Part shown: positions 18,570 through 28,735 of the stretch, in pieces | How the letters are laid out: each line of letters starts with the position of its first letter | Numbering within the stretch: the first letter of the stretch is position 1 | Assembly (NCBI GenBank): GCA_030374765.1 | Contig: JARGXX010000071.1 | Span: forward strand, 620,001 to 684,000 | DNA from: Agarophyton chilense | Lineage: Eukaryota > Rhodophyta > Florideophyceae > Gracilariales > Gracilariaceae | Reading direction: 5' to 3' | Length of the DNA stretch: 64,000 bases | Made by a program: the position numbers and the translations under genes | Notes under the pieces: model-generated | Told to the model about the DNA's origin: nothing | Database searches by the model: none | What the model saw: only the letters and a program-made list of their open reading frames with translations

Positions 18570-20723
18570 TTAGTTTTCCGGTTGCACCGGCTTATTCGCC
18601 TCAAAGACGCCTCTTTCTACCGCGGTTCCGGGTTGTAACACTTCAGCATTCTGAGCAACCGGTTTGTCCGTCCGGCGCATTGGTGTCTGAGAAAACCAAC
18701 TTTTGGCTTTCCAATACATGCCCGCCGGTACGCGGCTCCTTTCCTCTTCTGAGAGTGCTTCATAATTTGTCATGATACGACTTAGATCCTTTGCAGGAAG
18801 CGTGCATTCTGCACTCAAATGGTGTTTTCCATAACATGAATAACAGATCAAACCGTCACGACGGTTGGTCAACATAGGTTGTGAACGGTAGGCCATGCGA
18901 GTATCCACCCATCCGGGTTTCCCGTTCTTCAAACCTCCTTGTGGAGGCACCGTAGAGGGACGGTACATAGGGCGACGGCCCTCCATATCTATTAGGGCTT
19001 CCTCGTCCTGAGACTCCGAGTGTGAGAGATCCACCGTAGGTACAGAAGAGTCCGTATATTCCATTAAATGGGCCGCCTCCTCATACGAGTCACTCCCTTT
19101 GGGTGCTAACGACGTATCTCGTGAGTGCACTGGAGATTCCGGATGTAGCAGTTTGCTGCGCTGATTAACTCTGGCGGAGATCTTCTCCTTACCCATTGAG
19201 GTTCCAAAAGCCGTTGAACGACGGGGGCTACCACGCGCTCTGGCCGCGTCTCCTTCAGCTTTCACAAACTGAACTAACTCCAAAAAGGAGACTCTTCCAT
19301 GCTTCTCTCGATATCGAGCTACCAACGACTTGATGCTTGGGTCCAGCCCGTCGATGTACAAGGTAATCTTGTCCTCCGTCGAATGGACGTTTCCACAGCG
19401 GACTGAAGCTTTGTTAAGCCTTGAGCTGTACTCAGCTTCGGCCTCCTCAGGCTTTTGGGTCACATCCCTTAGGTCCAGGATCGCCTGACGTATCGCGTTT
19501 GAAGTCGCGTAACTGCGCAGCAAATACTGCACCGCCTCTGGCCATGAGGTAACGCCGACTTCATCGGCTGTCAATGATCCGCATACGGAACGATATTCCT
19601 CCAAAGCAAAACCCTTCAGGAAGTGTGGTAAATTCACAAATGCCTGTGGTTCACTCATCTCTAGAGTGTCTGTTTCGGCAACGAATCGAGTGAGAAACTC
19701 GATAACGAGAATGGGGGTTTTCCCATCAAATGTTAAATCATTAAGGCCGATCTTCAATCGTTTGATGTGATTCGTCACCTTCGCAGTTTGGCGTCCTGAG
19801 CACTTCTTGCTCTTCACCTTCAGACGGTAATACCCGTAATTCAGGACCTTCCGATAAAGCGGATTCGTGCACGGGAGGACCTTCAATTCTCTGTGAGGTG
19901 AGCCTTTTTTTCTCATTAACCACGAAGACGTGTTCTTCTTCTGAGATTGGAACCTTCGATGACCATCATCACTATCGTCGTCATCTGACGTATCTGAATC
20001 ATCAGAATCATCAGTACTGGAACTGAAACCCTCCGTACTTGACGATTCATCACTCGAATCACGTGCGGACTTCCGCTTCTTACGTCGTGACTTCGACTTC
20101 TTCGAACGAGCTTCCTTCAAAGGAGCTCCTTCCTCTTCCAGCACGACTGGTTTAGCAGCAGTCTGCGCATGAACTGCCGCCTCCAGGCGTTCTAAACGAG
20201 GGTTAACTCGAGTGAAGACTTCCTCTACATCCACGGTTAAGCCGGGTAGCGCATCGGGCGTATTCACGTACCTCTCCAGTAGATGGTTCAAATCCTCATG
20301 TAGTGTTTTCACTGATGCAGAGACCTGCTTCGCATCGTCTTGACGAACGAGTGCTTGATGCGCACTGCGTAATTGTTCGACATCAGCGATAAGAGCAGCG
20401 ATCTGCGATTCCAACGCAACCATGCGCACACGCGAAGCGCTTGACTCAGACTTGAGACGACGCACTTCCCTGCGCAAATCATCCTCTTCTTGAGGTCCGA
20501 CGACCTCAGGGTCAACTACGGCTTCTGTGGTGGGCGTGACTGCCGCTGCCACAGGGGCCGGTACATCCGAGAGATCTCGTTCATCATTCACCGAGCGTGA
20601 GCGCGACATCACTTGACAATACAGCCGCTCTCCGGCTTCAACAGATGAGGCGAGCCTCGGTTTCGGGGGTGGTCTCGCAGGACCGGGGCGACCAGTACAC
20701 GACTGGCTTCGGGTCTTCGGCAT
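18570..20723 (-). CDS. gag: RT1 Gag (capsid plus CCHC zinc knuckle)
   Basis: About 717 aa from the ATG at 20723 (MPKTRSQSCTGRPGP), chosen because RT3 has the matching start MPKKKTQSSTGAPGP. Order: a Pro-rich start; a predicted coiled coil (about residues 90-190); a basic block KKSKSRRKKRKS next to a long Ser/Asp run (about 235-270); a capsid-like region (LTFDGKTPILVIEFLTRF and LPHFLKGFALEEY); and the zinc knuckle CYSCYGKHHLSAEC. The frame is intact in this copy. Confidence 0.9.
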   Translation of the reverse strand: MPKTRSQSCTGRPGPARPPPKPRLASSVEAGERLYCQVMSRSRSVNDERDLSDVPAPVAAAVTPTTEAVVDPEVVGPQEEDDLRREVRRLKSESSASRVRMVALESQIAALIADVEQLRSAHQALVRQDDAKQVSASVKTLHEDLNHLLERYVNTPDALPGLTVDVEEVFTRVNPRLERLEAAVHAQTAAKPVVLEEEGAPLKEARSKKSKSRRKKRKSARDSSDESSSTEGFSSSTDDSDDSDTSDDDDSDDGHRRFQSQKKNTSSWLMRKKGSPHRELKVLPCTNPLYRKVLNYGYYRLKVKSKKCSGRQTAKVTNHIKRLKIGLNDLTFDGKTPILVIEFLTRFVAETDTLEMSEPQAFVNLPHFLKGFALEEYRSVCGSLTADEVGVTSWPEAVQYLLRSYATSNAIRQAILDLRDVTQKPEEAEAEYSSRLNKASVRCGNVHSTEDKITLYIDGLDPSIKSLVARYREKHGRVSFLELVQFVKAEGDAARARGSPRRSTAFGTSMGKEKISARVNQRSKLLHPESPVHSRDTSLAPKGSDSYEEAAHLMEYTDSSVPTVDLSHSESQDEEALIDMEGRRPMYRPSTVPPQGGLKNGKPGWVDTRMAYRSQPMLTNRRDGLICYSCYGKHHLSAECTLPAKDLSRIMTNYEALSEEERSRVPAGMYWKAKSWFSQTPMRRTDKPVAQNAEVLQPGTAVERGVFEANKPVQPEN

Positions 20724-20916
20724 CCTAGACCAAACCTGAGTCCAGGTGCGAACCAAATGGTGTCTTCGACTTCTCGACCAGGTGTTCAACCACGATGAAT
20801 TCTTCAATTGCCGGAGGTGGTTCGATAAACAATAACTGTAGTGATTCCACTTCTTTCAAGTATCGATATCGATTCCACGTTCCAGGAACGAATTGTTCAG
20901 TGCAGCTGACCACAGT

Positions 20917-20936
20917 GGTTCTAAGTCGGAAGACCA
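20917..20936 (-). promoter_or_regulatory. RT1 primer-binding site
   Basis: On the minus strand, 2 nt inside the 5' LTR, the sequence is TGGTCTTCCGACTTAGAACC. It begins TGG, the complement of a tRNA CCA end, and is nearly identical to the sites of RT2, RT3 and RT4. The priming tRNA was not identified. Confidence 0.78.
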
Positions 20937-20938
20937 CT

Positions 20939-21605
20939 TGTATTATCCGCTCTAACGGAGAGAGCAGACACCTGCGACAGCGTTCGGACTGCCGATGGGT
21001 CGCTTGCGGAGAAGGAAAAAGGGTGGTAGAGCTACAACACCAGCGAGCTGGAAGTGGGGTGTAAGGCCCCTACTCGCCAGCGAGGGTGAACAGTGCAACT
21101 GTAAAACGTTGATGGAACGTAGGTACGAGACGGCTCGTGAAGTGGTTGGGGGCTGAATATCTATTATAGCTCGTCCGGATCTCCGGTTAAGGAATCCTAA
21201 GCGAGGAACAGAATAGTCATGATGCCCATGTTGTCTCCTTTACTTGGAGTCGGCGCTCACCTCTGGTACACTATATACTGTGTACCAGGGTGAGTGCCCA
21301 AATAAATACATAAATAATACCCAGTGGTCAGTCACTTAGCCAAACCACTGTATGGGTATGGTCCCTAATGGACGTATAGCTACAAAGGGTAGTAGAACCA
21401 GCCACGTGGATCGCCACTACATGCGCCGTTGCAGGCCAGTCCACTCGTGATACCATGTGTTCCACTAATGTACCCTGCCTCCTGGCATTCTACGCGGTGT
21501 GCCGTTTCATATCACAAGTTTGATGACATCACTCACTTATGAGTTCCAACCGCGACTTCGCGAAAAACCAACCTATCGGATTCCCCGACATAGTAGAATA
21601 CTACA
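20939..21605 (-). repeat. RT1 right LTR (5' LTR of gag-pol)
   Basis: 667 bp, TGTATTATCC to GAATACTACA, closely matching the left LTR, with the hairpin at 21252-21298. One base of the terminal repeat differs (TGTATT against TGTAGT). It should hold the gag-pol promoter reading leftward. Confidence 0.94.
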
Positions 21606-21967
21606 TTAAGAAGCTCACGCACTTCATGTTTTCCAGAAAGACTAATCACAACTTTTTCCGTGTCCCTAAGGGACTTCCCGAGCTTTGCTTTTGCTTTCGA
21701 AATCTTGTCATTGAACACCTTGGGATCATGTTTAATAGGATTGTTTTCATAAGGAAGGTCATTATCAAATACATCATAGTTATGAACCGTTGTTTCTGCG
21801 TACCGCTAAGGCTTCTCCCTCAAGTCTTTTCTCGGTTGTGACTTCAACATTCCCACACTGTATGCAGCTGGGATCCCAAAGGAAATGTTAACTGCATGGA
21901 ACGTAGTGATAAATCGGATCGTTTTTCGGCAGAGAGACTTTCGCCAATGGAAAGATCTGGCACCCTG
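21606..21967 (-). pseudogene. Segment of an interrupted reading frame between RT1 and RT3
   Basis: These 362 bp are not LTR. They begin with the right TSD of RT1 (TTAAG, 21606-21610) and end with the left TSD of RT3 (CCCTG, 21963-21967). On the minus strand they encode KSLRDTEKVVISLSGKHEV (continuing in frame into 10905-10854 when RT1 is removed) and, in another frame, IRFITTFHAVNISFGIPAAY (continuing in frame from 41623 onward when RT3 and the solo LTR are removed). They are parts of one older minus-strand gene or element, with a frameshift inside. I could not identify the family. Confidence 0.5.
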
Positions 21968-22623
21968 TGTAGTATCCGCTCTAACGGAGAGAGCAGACAC
22001 CTGCGACAGTGGTCGCCACTGCCGAATGGCTGCTTGCGGCTAAGGGGAAGATTTGGTAGAGCACAACAATAGCGAGCTAGAATGAGGGTTGCAATGCGCC
22101 ACTCTCCAATGGTTGTGGTTCGTACTATGGAACGGACAAGTACTTGTTGTAGCTTATCCGGATCTCCGGTTAAGGATTTCTGAACAAAGAACAAGTCAGT
22201 TTTGTGAACCCGTTTGTTGTCTTCTTTACTTTGGAGTCGGCGCTCCCCTCTGTGCCTTAAGTACTGTGCACAGGGGTGAGCGCCGTACATAATAATATCT
22301 AGATATAAACTTGGTTAGCCAATTAAGCTCTCTACAGTACGAGATAAAAAGCTCTAAATGGGCGTCCGCCTACGAAGGGTAGGCCTGAATGCCACGTGGC
22401 TACCCCCTTTATACGTCGTTGCCAATCCGGTATTTCCCTACAAAGTTTCGAACCGGATGCGCCGTGGCAGACCGAAATCCCACGTGTAACATACCATCTC
22501 ACGGGCTACCTGCGGGGGGGGCGGCTTCATAACTTCATCCTAGCCGTTGCACTCACTTATGAGTATCATCATACTTAGCCAAAAACATCTTCCATCGGCA
22601 TTCCGACTGTGCAGAATACTACA
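21968..22623 (-). repeat. RT3 left LTR (3' LTR of gag-pol)
   Basis: TGTAGTATCC to GAATACTACA, related to the RT1 LTR at both ends and in the hairpin region (22239-22284). The polypurine tract CAGGGGGGAAG (minus strand) abuts it at 22624-22634. Confidence 0.92.
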
Positions 22624-22746
22624 CTTCCCCCCTGTTGATCGCGAAGCACCGGCGAAGCAAAACGTCTTTCTGTACCCGAGTATGAATCTGCATTCCGAAA
22701 TTCCCTCGTCTCCACGAAAGTACCATCTATTTCGACTTGATCAGCG

Positions 22747-23735
22747 ATGAACCCATACGCGCCGCACAACTCCAACAACGGAGACACACCCTCAGAGGGT
22801 CCTTACGCCAGCAGTGCTTTCAATTCGCAAGCTGCGGCACCTTCGGTTTTCTGATCAACGCGGTCTCCTCGCGTGGATTTTCACTCCCTGCCTTTACAGC
22901 CTTCGGCTTCAGGGGTGATATCAAATGCAGCCTATGTATCTTCCGCTTGAATAATTCGAGCGCCGGCTCTTCAGGCTCAACGCAGCTATCCACATCCCGC
23001 GGACTTGGAGAGACGAGACCCTCTCGACGATTTTGACAACTTCGCACAGGCTCCCTGGTTTGACCCAGTCGCTCTTCGCGATGACACGTTGATCGGCCGA
23101 TACGTCTTCAGCAGTTACCTTCCAGATGGCCTTCCATATGTGGCTATCCGCAGCCACGGTTGGCGTACTCACTGTGCTTTGCCATATAACGCGATTGCCC
23201 GGTATACCAACGAAAGTATTGACGAAGCCCGAACTCGGTCCACCAAGCTGATACACCAGCGTCTGAACCGTTTCATTACCACTGTCGTTCTCACTGGAGA
23301 TTGGATTCTGAATCCCCGGATGGTTCGCACGAATGGCGAGGGGTACTCGTATATCGAGACCTTATACAAAGTCGACGTCGACGAATGACGCGACTTACGC
23401 GATGTACGCGACGCGGCGCTCTGCTTTCGCTGGCCCGTGCTCAGTGCGGACTTCCGCTTTCTCCACGAGAAAGACATTCCTTACTGGGATTATCCTCGTT
23501 GGGAACGACGTGCGAGATCCCACTTTGGTTACCTGGTTCCATACCAAATGATCGAGATTGATCGAATTAGGCGGAGTGCTCGCGTCAGACGCTATGTCGC
23601 GCTGCCAGAACACTGGGCGGAGGTCGAGAGCCCTCTTGGATGTCCGGTGGATCTTCTTCCTGCCATAACCTATATCGGTTCCGTGTTGATTAACGATCCG
23701 TTCTCGGGATACTGAACTGTCGTGTTCTCCGAGTT
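22747..23735 (+). pseudogene. RT3 accessory ORF, 5' half, interrupted by RT2
   Basis: Starts with ATG 22747 (MNPYAPHNSNNGDTPSEGP), matching the MNP start in RT1. One frame runs to 23735 with a few stops. The core is clearly homologous to RT1: NFAQAPWFDPVALRDDTL, YLPDGLPYVAIRSHGW, NGEGYSYIETLYKVDV, EKDIPYWDYPRWERR and LLPAITYIGSVLINDPFSGY. The frame is cut exactly at the RT2 TSD (GAGTT) and resumes at 33882. Confidence 0.85.
23731..23735. repeat. RT2 target-site duplication, left copy (GAGTT)
   Basis: GAGTT is repeated at 33877-33881, immediately after the right LTR of RT2. In both copies it encodes the Glu-Phe of the interrupted RT3 accessory frame. Confidence 0.9.
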
Positions 23736-24181
23736 TGTAACGCAATTTCAGGTGGCTCATCGTACAAGTCTCGACCGGTGGTAGTGTGGTAGAGCGGGTT
23801 CTAAGGTTCTAATCCTTGACGGCGGCACTCCCAGAGTACTTGATGCAATGGGCTGGCCTTTACTGCGTAGTACTACAGGTAGGAGCTACGGAAACGATGG
23901 CTTGAAGACCAATTGGCGAAACTAATATACCAAAGGGGGTTATTTAGTATCCTAACGGTTCCTACCGTACCCTAAGGTAGAAGCGTCACTCGAGCCAAGT
24001 GAATAGTACTGGCGAGGCGCTGGGATCTCCCTGGCATTGTAATGCTAATCTATTAAACTAATTAAAACAAACAAATAATCTACATGAGTCCAGAGGAGGT
24101 CAGCCCGTTCACGTGTCGCCTGTACGATACATCAGGACCCGGCGGATTACAGGTCTCAACCGTTATCGTTGCTCCTTCACA
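23736..24181 (-). repeat. RT2 left LTR (3' LTR of gag-pol)
   Basis: 446 bp from TGTAACGCAA to CTCCTTCACA. On the minus strand the polypurine tract AAGGAGGGAGATA lies directly inside it (24182-24194). Confidence 0.9.
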
Positions 24182-24747
24182 TATCTCCCTCCTTAGGATT
24201 CGATTGTCACGGCGAAATCCAGATTGCCTCATGATTGATCCAGGGGACGCGAGCACTTCGTTCCTCCCGGTACCATGGGGCGTGATGGGACGCCGTGTCG
24301 TCATCGCCTGCGTGGATGCGGGGATGCGGGGATGCGTGAGCTGACCAATGGCGCCGGAGGGCAATTAATTTGCCTAAGGACTGAAACTCTCGCGCGCCGT
24401 GAGCTCTGGGCATAGGTGCATCGCCGGCATATTCCTCGCGTCGCGCTGCCGAGACGGTCCATTGGCTTCTTCGCCCCTGACGGTCCTTGGGGCCTTCCTT
24501 AGTCTCCTTTCTTCCTTTGGCGACCCTCCGCCCTTCGTTTCCCGTCGTTCACGCCTTTCAGTCCGTTCGGGTCAATTCCATCAACTGGTCTTCCCATCTT
24601 GGTACTTTTCCATTTGTCGCGCGTGATGCCTAACTCGCCTTATAAGCATGTCAGCCCGTCGGATACACCGTTCTCCCTCCGGACTATGTCACTTCGATCG
24701 GCTTTTTTTTACATTTCCCGGCGGACCAGCCCGTGGGCAGCGGCATC
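24182..24747. other. RT2 stretch between LTR and accessory ORF
   Basis: Short frames only. By position it is the untranslated leader of the accessory ORF and the gag-pol 3' region. Nothing else is recognised. Confidence 0.4.
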
Positions 24748-26714
24748 ATGGCTTCAAACAACCAAGCAGGGAGCTCCTCGAGATACCAAGTAGCATACGA
24801 ACGTCCCGGGGACCGCAATGACCATACCATCGGACGAAAACAGAGGTTAGTGCGTCATGCCGTTCTTCCGTCCTCTGTTGAAGATTAACAAAGTTTCCGC
24901 CATATTTATCTCGACGCCCGGAGGTTCGCTACATTATCCGATTTCCGGAGGGGTAGCAAAAACGCGCGCAGCCTCACGTGGCACCAACGGTGGTTAAATT
25001 TTCCTGTGGATCCGCGTTCGGCGACTCGCTGTGGCACCCTCATCAAAGCGGAAATGCCGTACGTCCGCTGCGAGCAGGAAGCCCAGTACCAATTCAGCGT
25101 GAATAAACTCCTTTCGGACCTATACACGGACTTCATCTCGCCTCATGGGAGATTTCCTCCGGCGGGTCACAACCTCTTGGCGCTCATGCGCTTTCGACCG
25201 CAGTATGACCACCTGTTCTGGATGTCCAATAGGGTCTATTGGAACGAGATGCATGAGGGTGATGGTCGTTTACGTCGATCCCGGGCGTTCTTCTTTTGCT
25301 GGCACCAGGTGGAATTTCACGACATGAGCGCAGACAAAGGTCTTCGGTTATATCTTTCGCTTCCCCACATGGATGAGAACCAATGGGCCATGTGTTGGCG
25401 GGTCTCGGCGCTCCTTTTGGTTCCTACGCCGTCTGTGGTGGCGTACCACTCGTCCCATCTCATGGGCGATGACAATGACCGAAGGTCGTGGCTGTCCTGG
25501 TAGATACTCTTCGTTGAGTTCGGCGTGATGTCCCCTATGGCCTTCCTGGACACCGCGAAGAACGGAATCCGTGGAATGTCCGTTCGGAAGATTGAAGGTT
25601 ATGGTACGACGAGAACATACCCAGTCCTCGAGGTCGCCTAATCCCGATCCCGTACATCATGATCCGTTTCTTAAGGAACCTGGGCATCCAGAATATCGTT
25701 CGTGGGACCCAGCTCGCCGTCGAGGAGACCGAGGCCCTTTTGGGTCATGTCATACAGGTGGGGTGGGGAAAGACTCCCGGGTTTCTTTGGTATGATCACG
25801 ATACCTACTCGTTCACGCCGATTCCGCTGCATCCACAGGGTTGAGATGATACTCGTGCCTATCCCTCCAAGCCTTTGAGGAATCAATCATCGGATATCCC
25901 GAGGCGTCATGTGCCTGACTATTATCCGAAGACGATTGGTTTCGATTCCCTGTGCTTCGAGCCTGAATTGGAAGCCACGCCGAGTGTTCCTGCTGATATG
26001 TCCGATTGAGAATCTTTCGGGAAATATCTTTTTGTCCTACCTGTGGAGGGCAACAATCCTCCGCTCCAGCTCGCTGTTGTTTTGCCGACCGTTTCCCCTC
26101 CTCCAGCCACTCCGGGCGCTGCTCCTCAGGATGAACTCTCATATGAGCCGCCCTTCGTTCAAGTGGACATCCCTCCGGGCGACGTTAATGTGGAAGCGGA
26201 AAGTCCTGTAGGTGAAGCGCTTCCTCAGACGTCAACTTGGCGCGTCGACATCGCTCCGCCCTCTCCATTGTTGCGTTTTCCCGCTTCGGTTACGGCTGCA
26301 GCCGTGAATCTCCGTCATGTCTGCCGTACCGTTTGTATCACTGCCTCGATTGACATTGCGGCAGTCCTGAGGGAAGCTTGCTTTTGGCTGCGTCGCTCGG
26401 TGCACTACGTCGCGGTTGTCCAACAGGGTTAGGATCTGAAGACCGCCATAGTCAATGTCCTGCAGCAGAATGCCCAAGTAATATCCCAGAGAATTACTGC
26501 CGACTTGGATGCCCGGTATGGTCTAAATTGGAGTGACCGGGAGGCTTCCGATGGTGACAATAGTTCCTCAGGTTAATCTCCGCCGAAGAAGCGTGCTCGG
26601 CTCGCTGGGGCAGGATCAGGTGGTCCAGTTGGCTCCTCGGGTGACCATAGTCCCAGTTTCGCTCCTGAAGGTTCACAGGAGGATGACGGAGTAACTCATG
26701 CGCCGCCCCAGTGA
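24748..26714 (+). pseudogene. RT2 convergent accessory ORF with NLS-like motif
   Basis: Start ATG 24748 (MASNNQAGSSSRYQVAYERP). One frame runs to about 25640 with stops at 24886 and 25501, then a shifted frame to TGA 26712-26714. Segments matching the family are PYVRCEQEAQYQFSVNKLL, LLVPTPSVVAYHSSHLM (RT4: SVPTPPVLAYFGSQI), FVEFGVMSPMAFLDTAKNG (RT1: YTEFIAKMAVFLLWDAYD) and GFLWYDHDTYSFTPIPLHP (RT1: DFDWYDPWTRQLIT). The C-terminal part has SPPKKRARLAG, a classical nuclear-localisation pattern. It is about 650 codons, like the RT4 version. The accessory stop and chromodomain stop are about 180 bp apart. Decayed; function unknown. Confidence 0.72.
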
Positions 26715-26896
26715 GTCCCATTGGTGTTCGGAGCTCTTCCGTGAATCTTGAGGTCATGCCGAGGGCTGTTGTGCCTCTGATAGTTCTTCTAATAAGTTAA
26801 ATAAAGTGGTTCTTGTGCTTTCCCAACGTTTTTCTTGTATCTCAAATGTGCGTGCCATGGGACGGCGTCCAATCTTGAGAGCGTCTCGGGTCTTCC

Positions 26897-28459
26897 TCAG
26901 GTGTCTCCGAAGGACTGACTTTGTTCCCTGATGCGGAAACTACGACGAACCGTCGTGGCAAGAGGCGGTTTGGGAGGCGGTTTGGGAGGCGGTTTGGGAT
27001 TATTCGGACCAATGGTTGCCCCCTCCTGAAGGCCACGTTCTGAGTGGCTGATTCTGCGCCAATAGCGGGCGATAAAATTAGCCAGAATGGTTTTAGGCTC
27101 TTGCCAAGTATCTTCCTCAGGAGTGCAGTCGAACCAACGGACGCTATAGCGCGGAGTTCTATCTTCTTCCAGACCGGCGGAGATGATGCGCTCAATCACA
27201 TACTCCGGTTGATGTTAATCCTCCGGAAGGAGAGTATGGTCCAGAGGGACGAATCCATCGGAATCAGTTGGGAGCGATGGTTCATAGTAGTTGGCACTGA
27301 CCATCGTGTCCGTGGGGCTACTCGAGTCCTCGGGAACTGCCTTAGGTGGTGTGGAGGCTTGAGCGTCGACATGAGGTTGTAGTGCTCCCGTTGGGCTAGG
27401 GGGCTGGTACTTTGGTGGTCCGGAGGAACTGGAAGCTCGTGTCACGCGGTCAATAAACACGGGGTCCTGTAGGCCGTCGAGGAGGAACGTGATGGTGTGT
27501 TCATTGGTCTTAAGGACTTTTTAGGGTCTCGTAGAGCGGAGTAAGAGCTTCCGCGTAGTGTCCTCAAGTTCTTCACCGTCCTTCGGTGGCCATTCCACGT
27601 GAACCAGGTCTCCTTTCCCAAAGGTTGGTGTGTTCCAAACGTCTTTGTCGAAATTGGACTTGTAGCGCCATTGGGCTGTGGTTAGTACAGTTCTAGACGA
27701 TTGGAGAATGCGGTCAATGCGTCGCTGCGAAGAGCGCTTCGCCTGGGTAGGAGTCATCCCTTCGGTTATGTCCTGGGGTATGAAAGACTCCTGAAGGTCA
27801 ACAGCTATCGTCGGTGGCGATCTCGTTAGCGTTAAATCGAAAGGTGTTGTCCCCGTAGAAGCGTGCACTTGCTTGTTGTAGGCATAAACCATTGGCTCAA
27901 TGTATTCGTTCCAGTCCAATTGGTGCTGTGATACGTATTGTGCCAATCGGTCCAGAAGGGTGCGGCGGAATCGTTCGGCTTGGCTTTTGGTTTGCCGGTG
28001 GCACGCCGCGGTGGTCATATGTCTGATACCTAAAGTATCACAAACGTGCGAGAAGAATTTGGATAAAAACTGGATGCCGTTATCCGTAAGGAGGTAGAGT
28101 AGCATGCCATATGGATGTATTCAGTAGGACAAGAAGGCCGTGGCGACATCTGTGGCCGTTGTCTTCCCTAAGGGTAGGGCTCAGGTAACCTCGGTACACA
28201 TATCGGTTATAACGAAGACAAACCGTTTTCCATGGGACGATTTAGGCGAAGGCCCAAGTACATCCATTGTGACAAATTCCATCGGACTTGCGGTGAGGAA
28301 GAGCTTCAATTTGGCCTGATGGTGGGCGCGAGACCCACGGATTTGTGCGCACGATGTACAGTTCCGTGCGGTTTGCCATAGGTCCTGCGCCATTAGTGGC
28401 CAGTAGAGAAACTTCCTTCGGGTCTGGTATATTAGTCGGCCTCCAGGGTGACCAGCCAA
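26897..28459 (-). pseudogene. RT2 integrase and chromodomain
   Basis: Fragments in order: HHCC zinc domain (AGHPGGRLIY, then NCTSCAQIRG), first core Asp (FVTMDVLGPS), second Asp and Glu (LLTDNGIQFLSKFF and QAERFRRTLL), then a chromodomain (YSVRWFDCTPEEDTW) near 27150. It ends in a Pro/Lys repeat (PKPPPKPPPKPP) encoded by a short tandem GGCGGTTTGGGA repeat at about 26964-26999. Frameshifts lie near 28110-28180 and before 27200. Confidence 0.85.
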
Positions 28460-28735
28460 GCGAGGGAAATGGGCGAAATATAGGAATCGCGCCCTTAGAG
28501 AAGTAGGTACTACCCGTTGGAGTGCACCATCCAGCGGTGAGCGGCGACATAGTAGTCCAAATCGGTCATAGTCGAATAGACATCCAGGGGTTCCTATTAA
28601 TTGGGCTGTTTCCTTGCAGTACTCGTCGTCGACCTGCGCCTGTAAGAGTTTTTCAATAGTTATAGGGAGGATTTCTTTTTCCTCCGGGGCTATCGCGTTA
28701 ACCTGAGGTGGTGACGAATTGGGCCGTACTGTCTT

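Larger units (their letters stand above)
10911..21605 (-). mobile_element. RT1: full-length chromodomain Ty3/gypsy retrotransposon with antisense accessory ORF
   Basis: A 10.7-kb element bounded by LTRs of 669 and 667 bp that begin TGTA and end TACA, with perfect TSD TTAAG. Gag and pol (protease, RT, RNase H, integrase, chromodomain in that order) lie on the minus strand. The element's 5' LTR is therefore the right-hand one, followed by a primer-binding site at 20917-20936. A polypurine tract abuts the left LTR. A separate ORF on the plus strand (11748-13415) converges on pol. The order RT-RNaseH-IN-chromodomain places it among chromoviruses. Pol has about six in-frame stops, so this copy is not autonomous. 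The LTRs differ at scattered sites and small indels. Confidence 0.95.

Noticed and set aside
25145..25327. Overlapping frames and the minus-strand frames across the accessory ORFs of RT1-RT4
   Set aside because: Only the frame described shows motifs shared between elements; the others do not align with each other.
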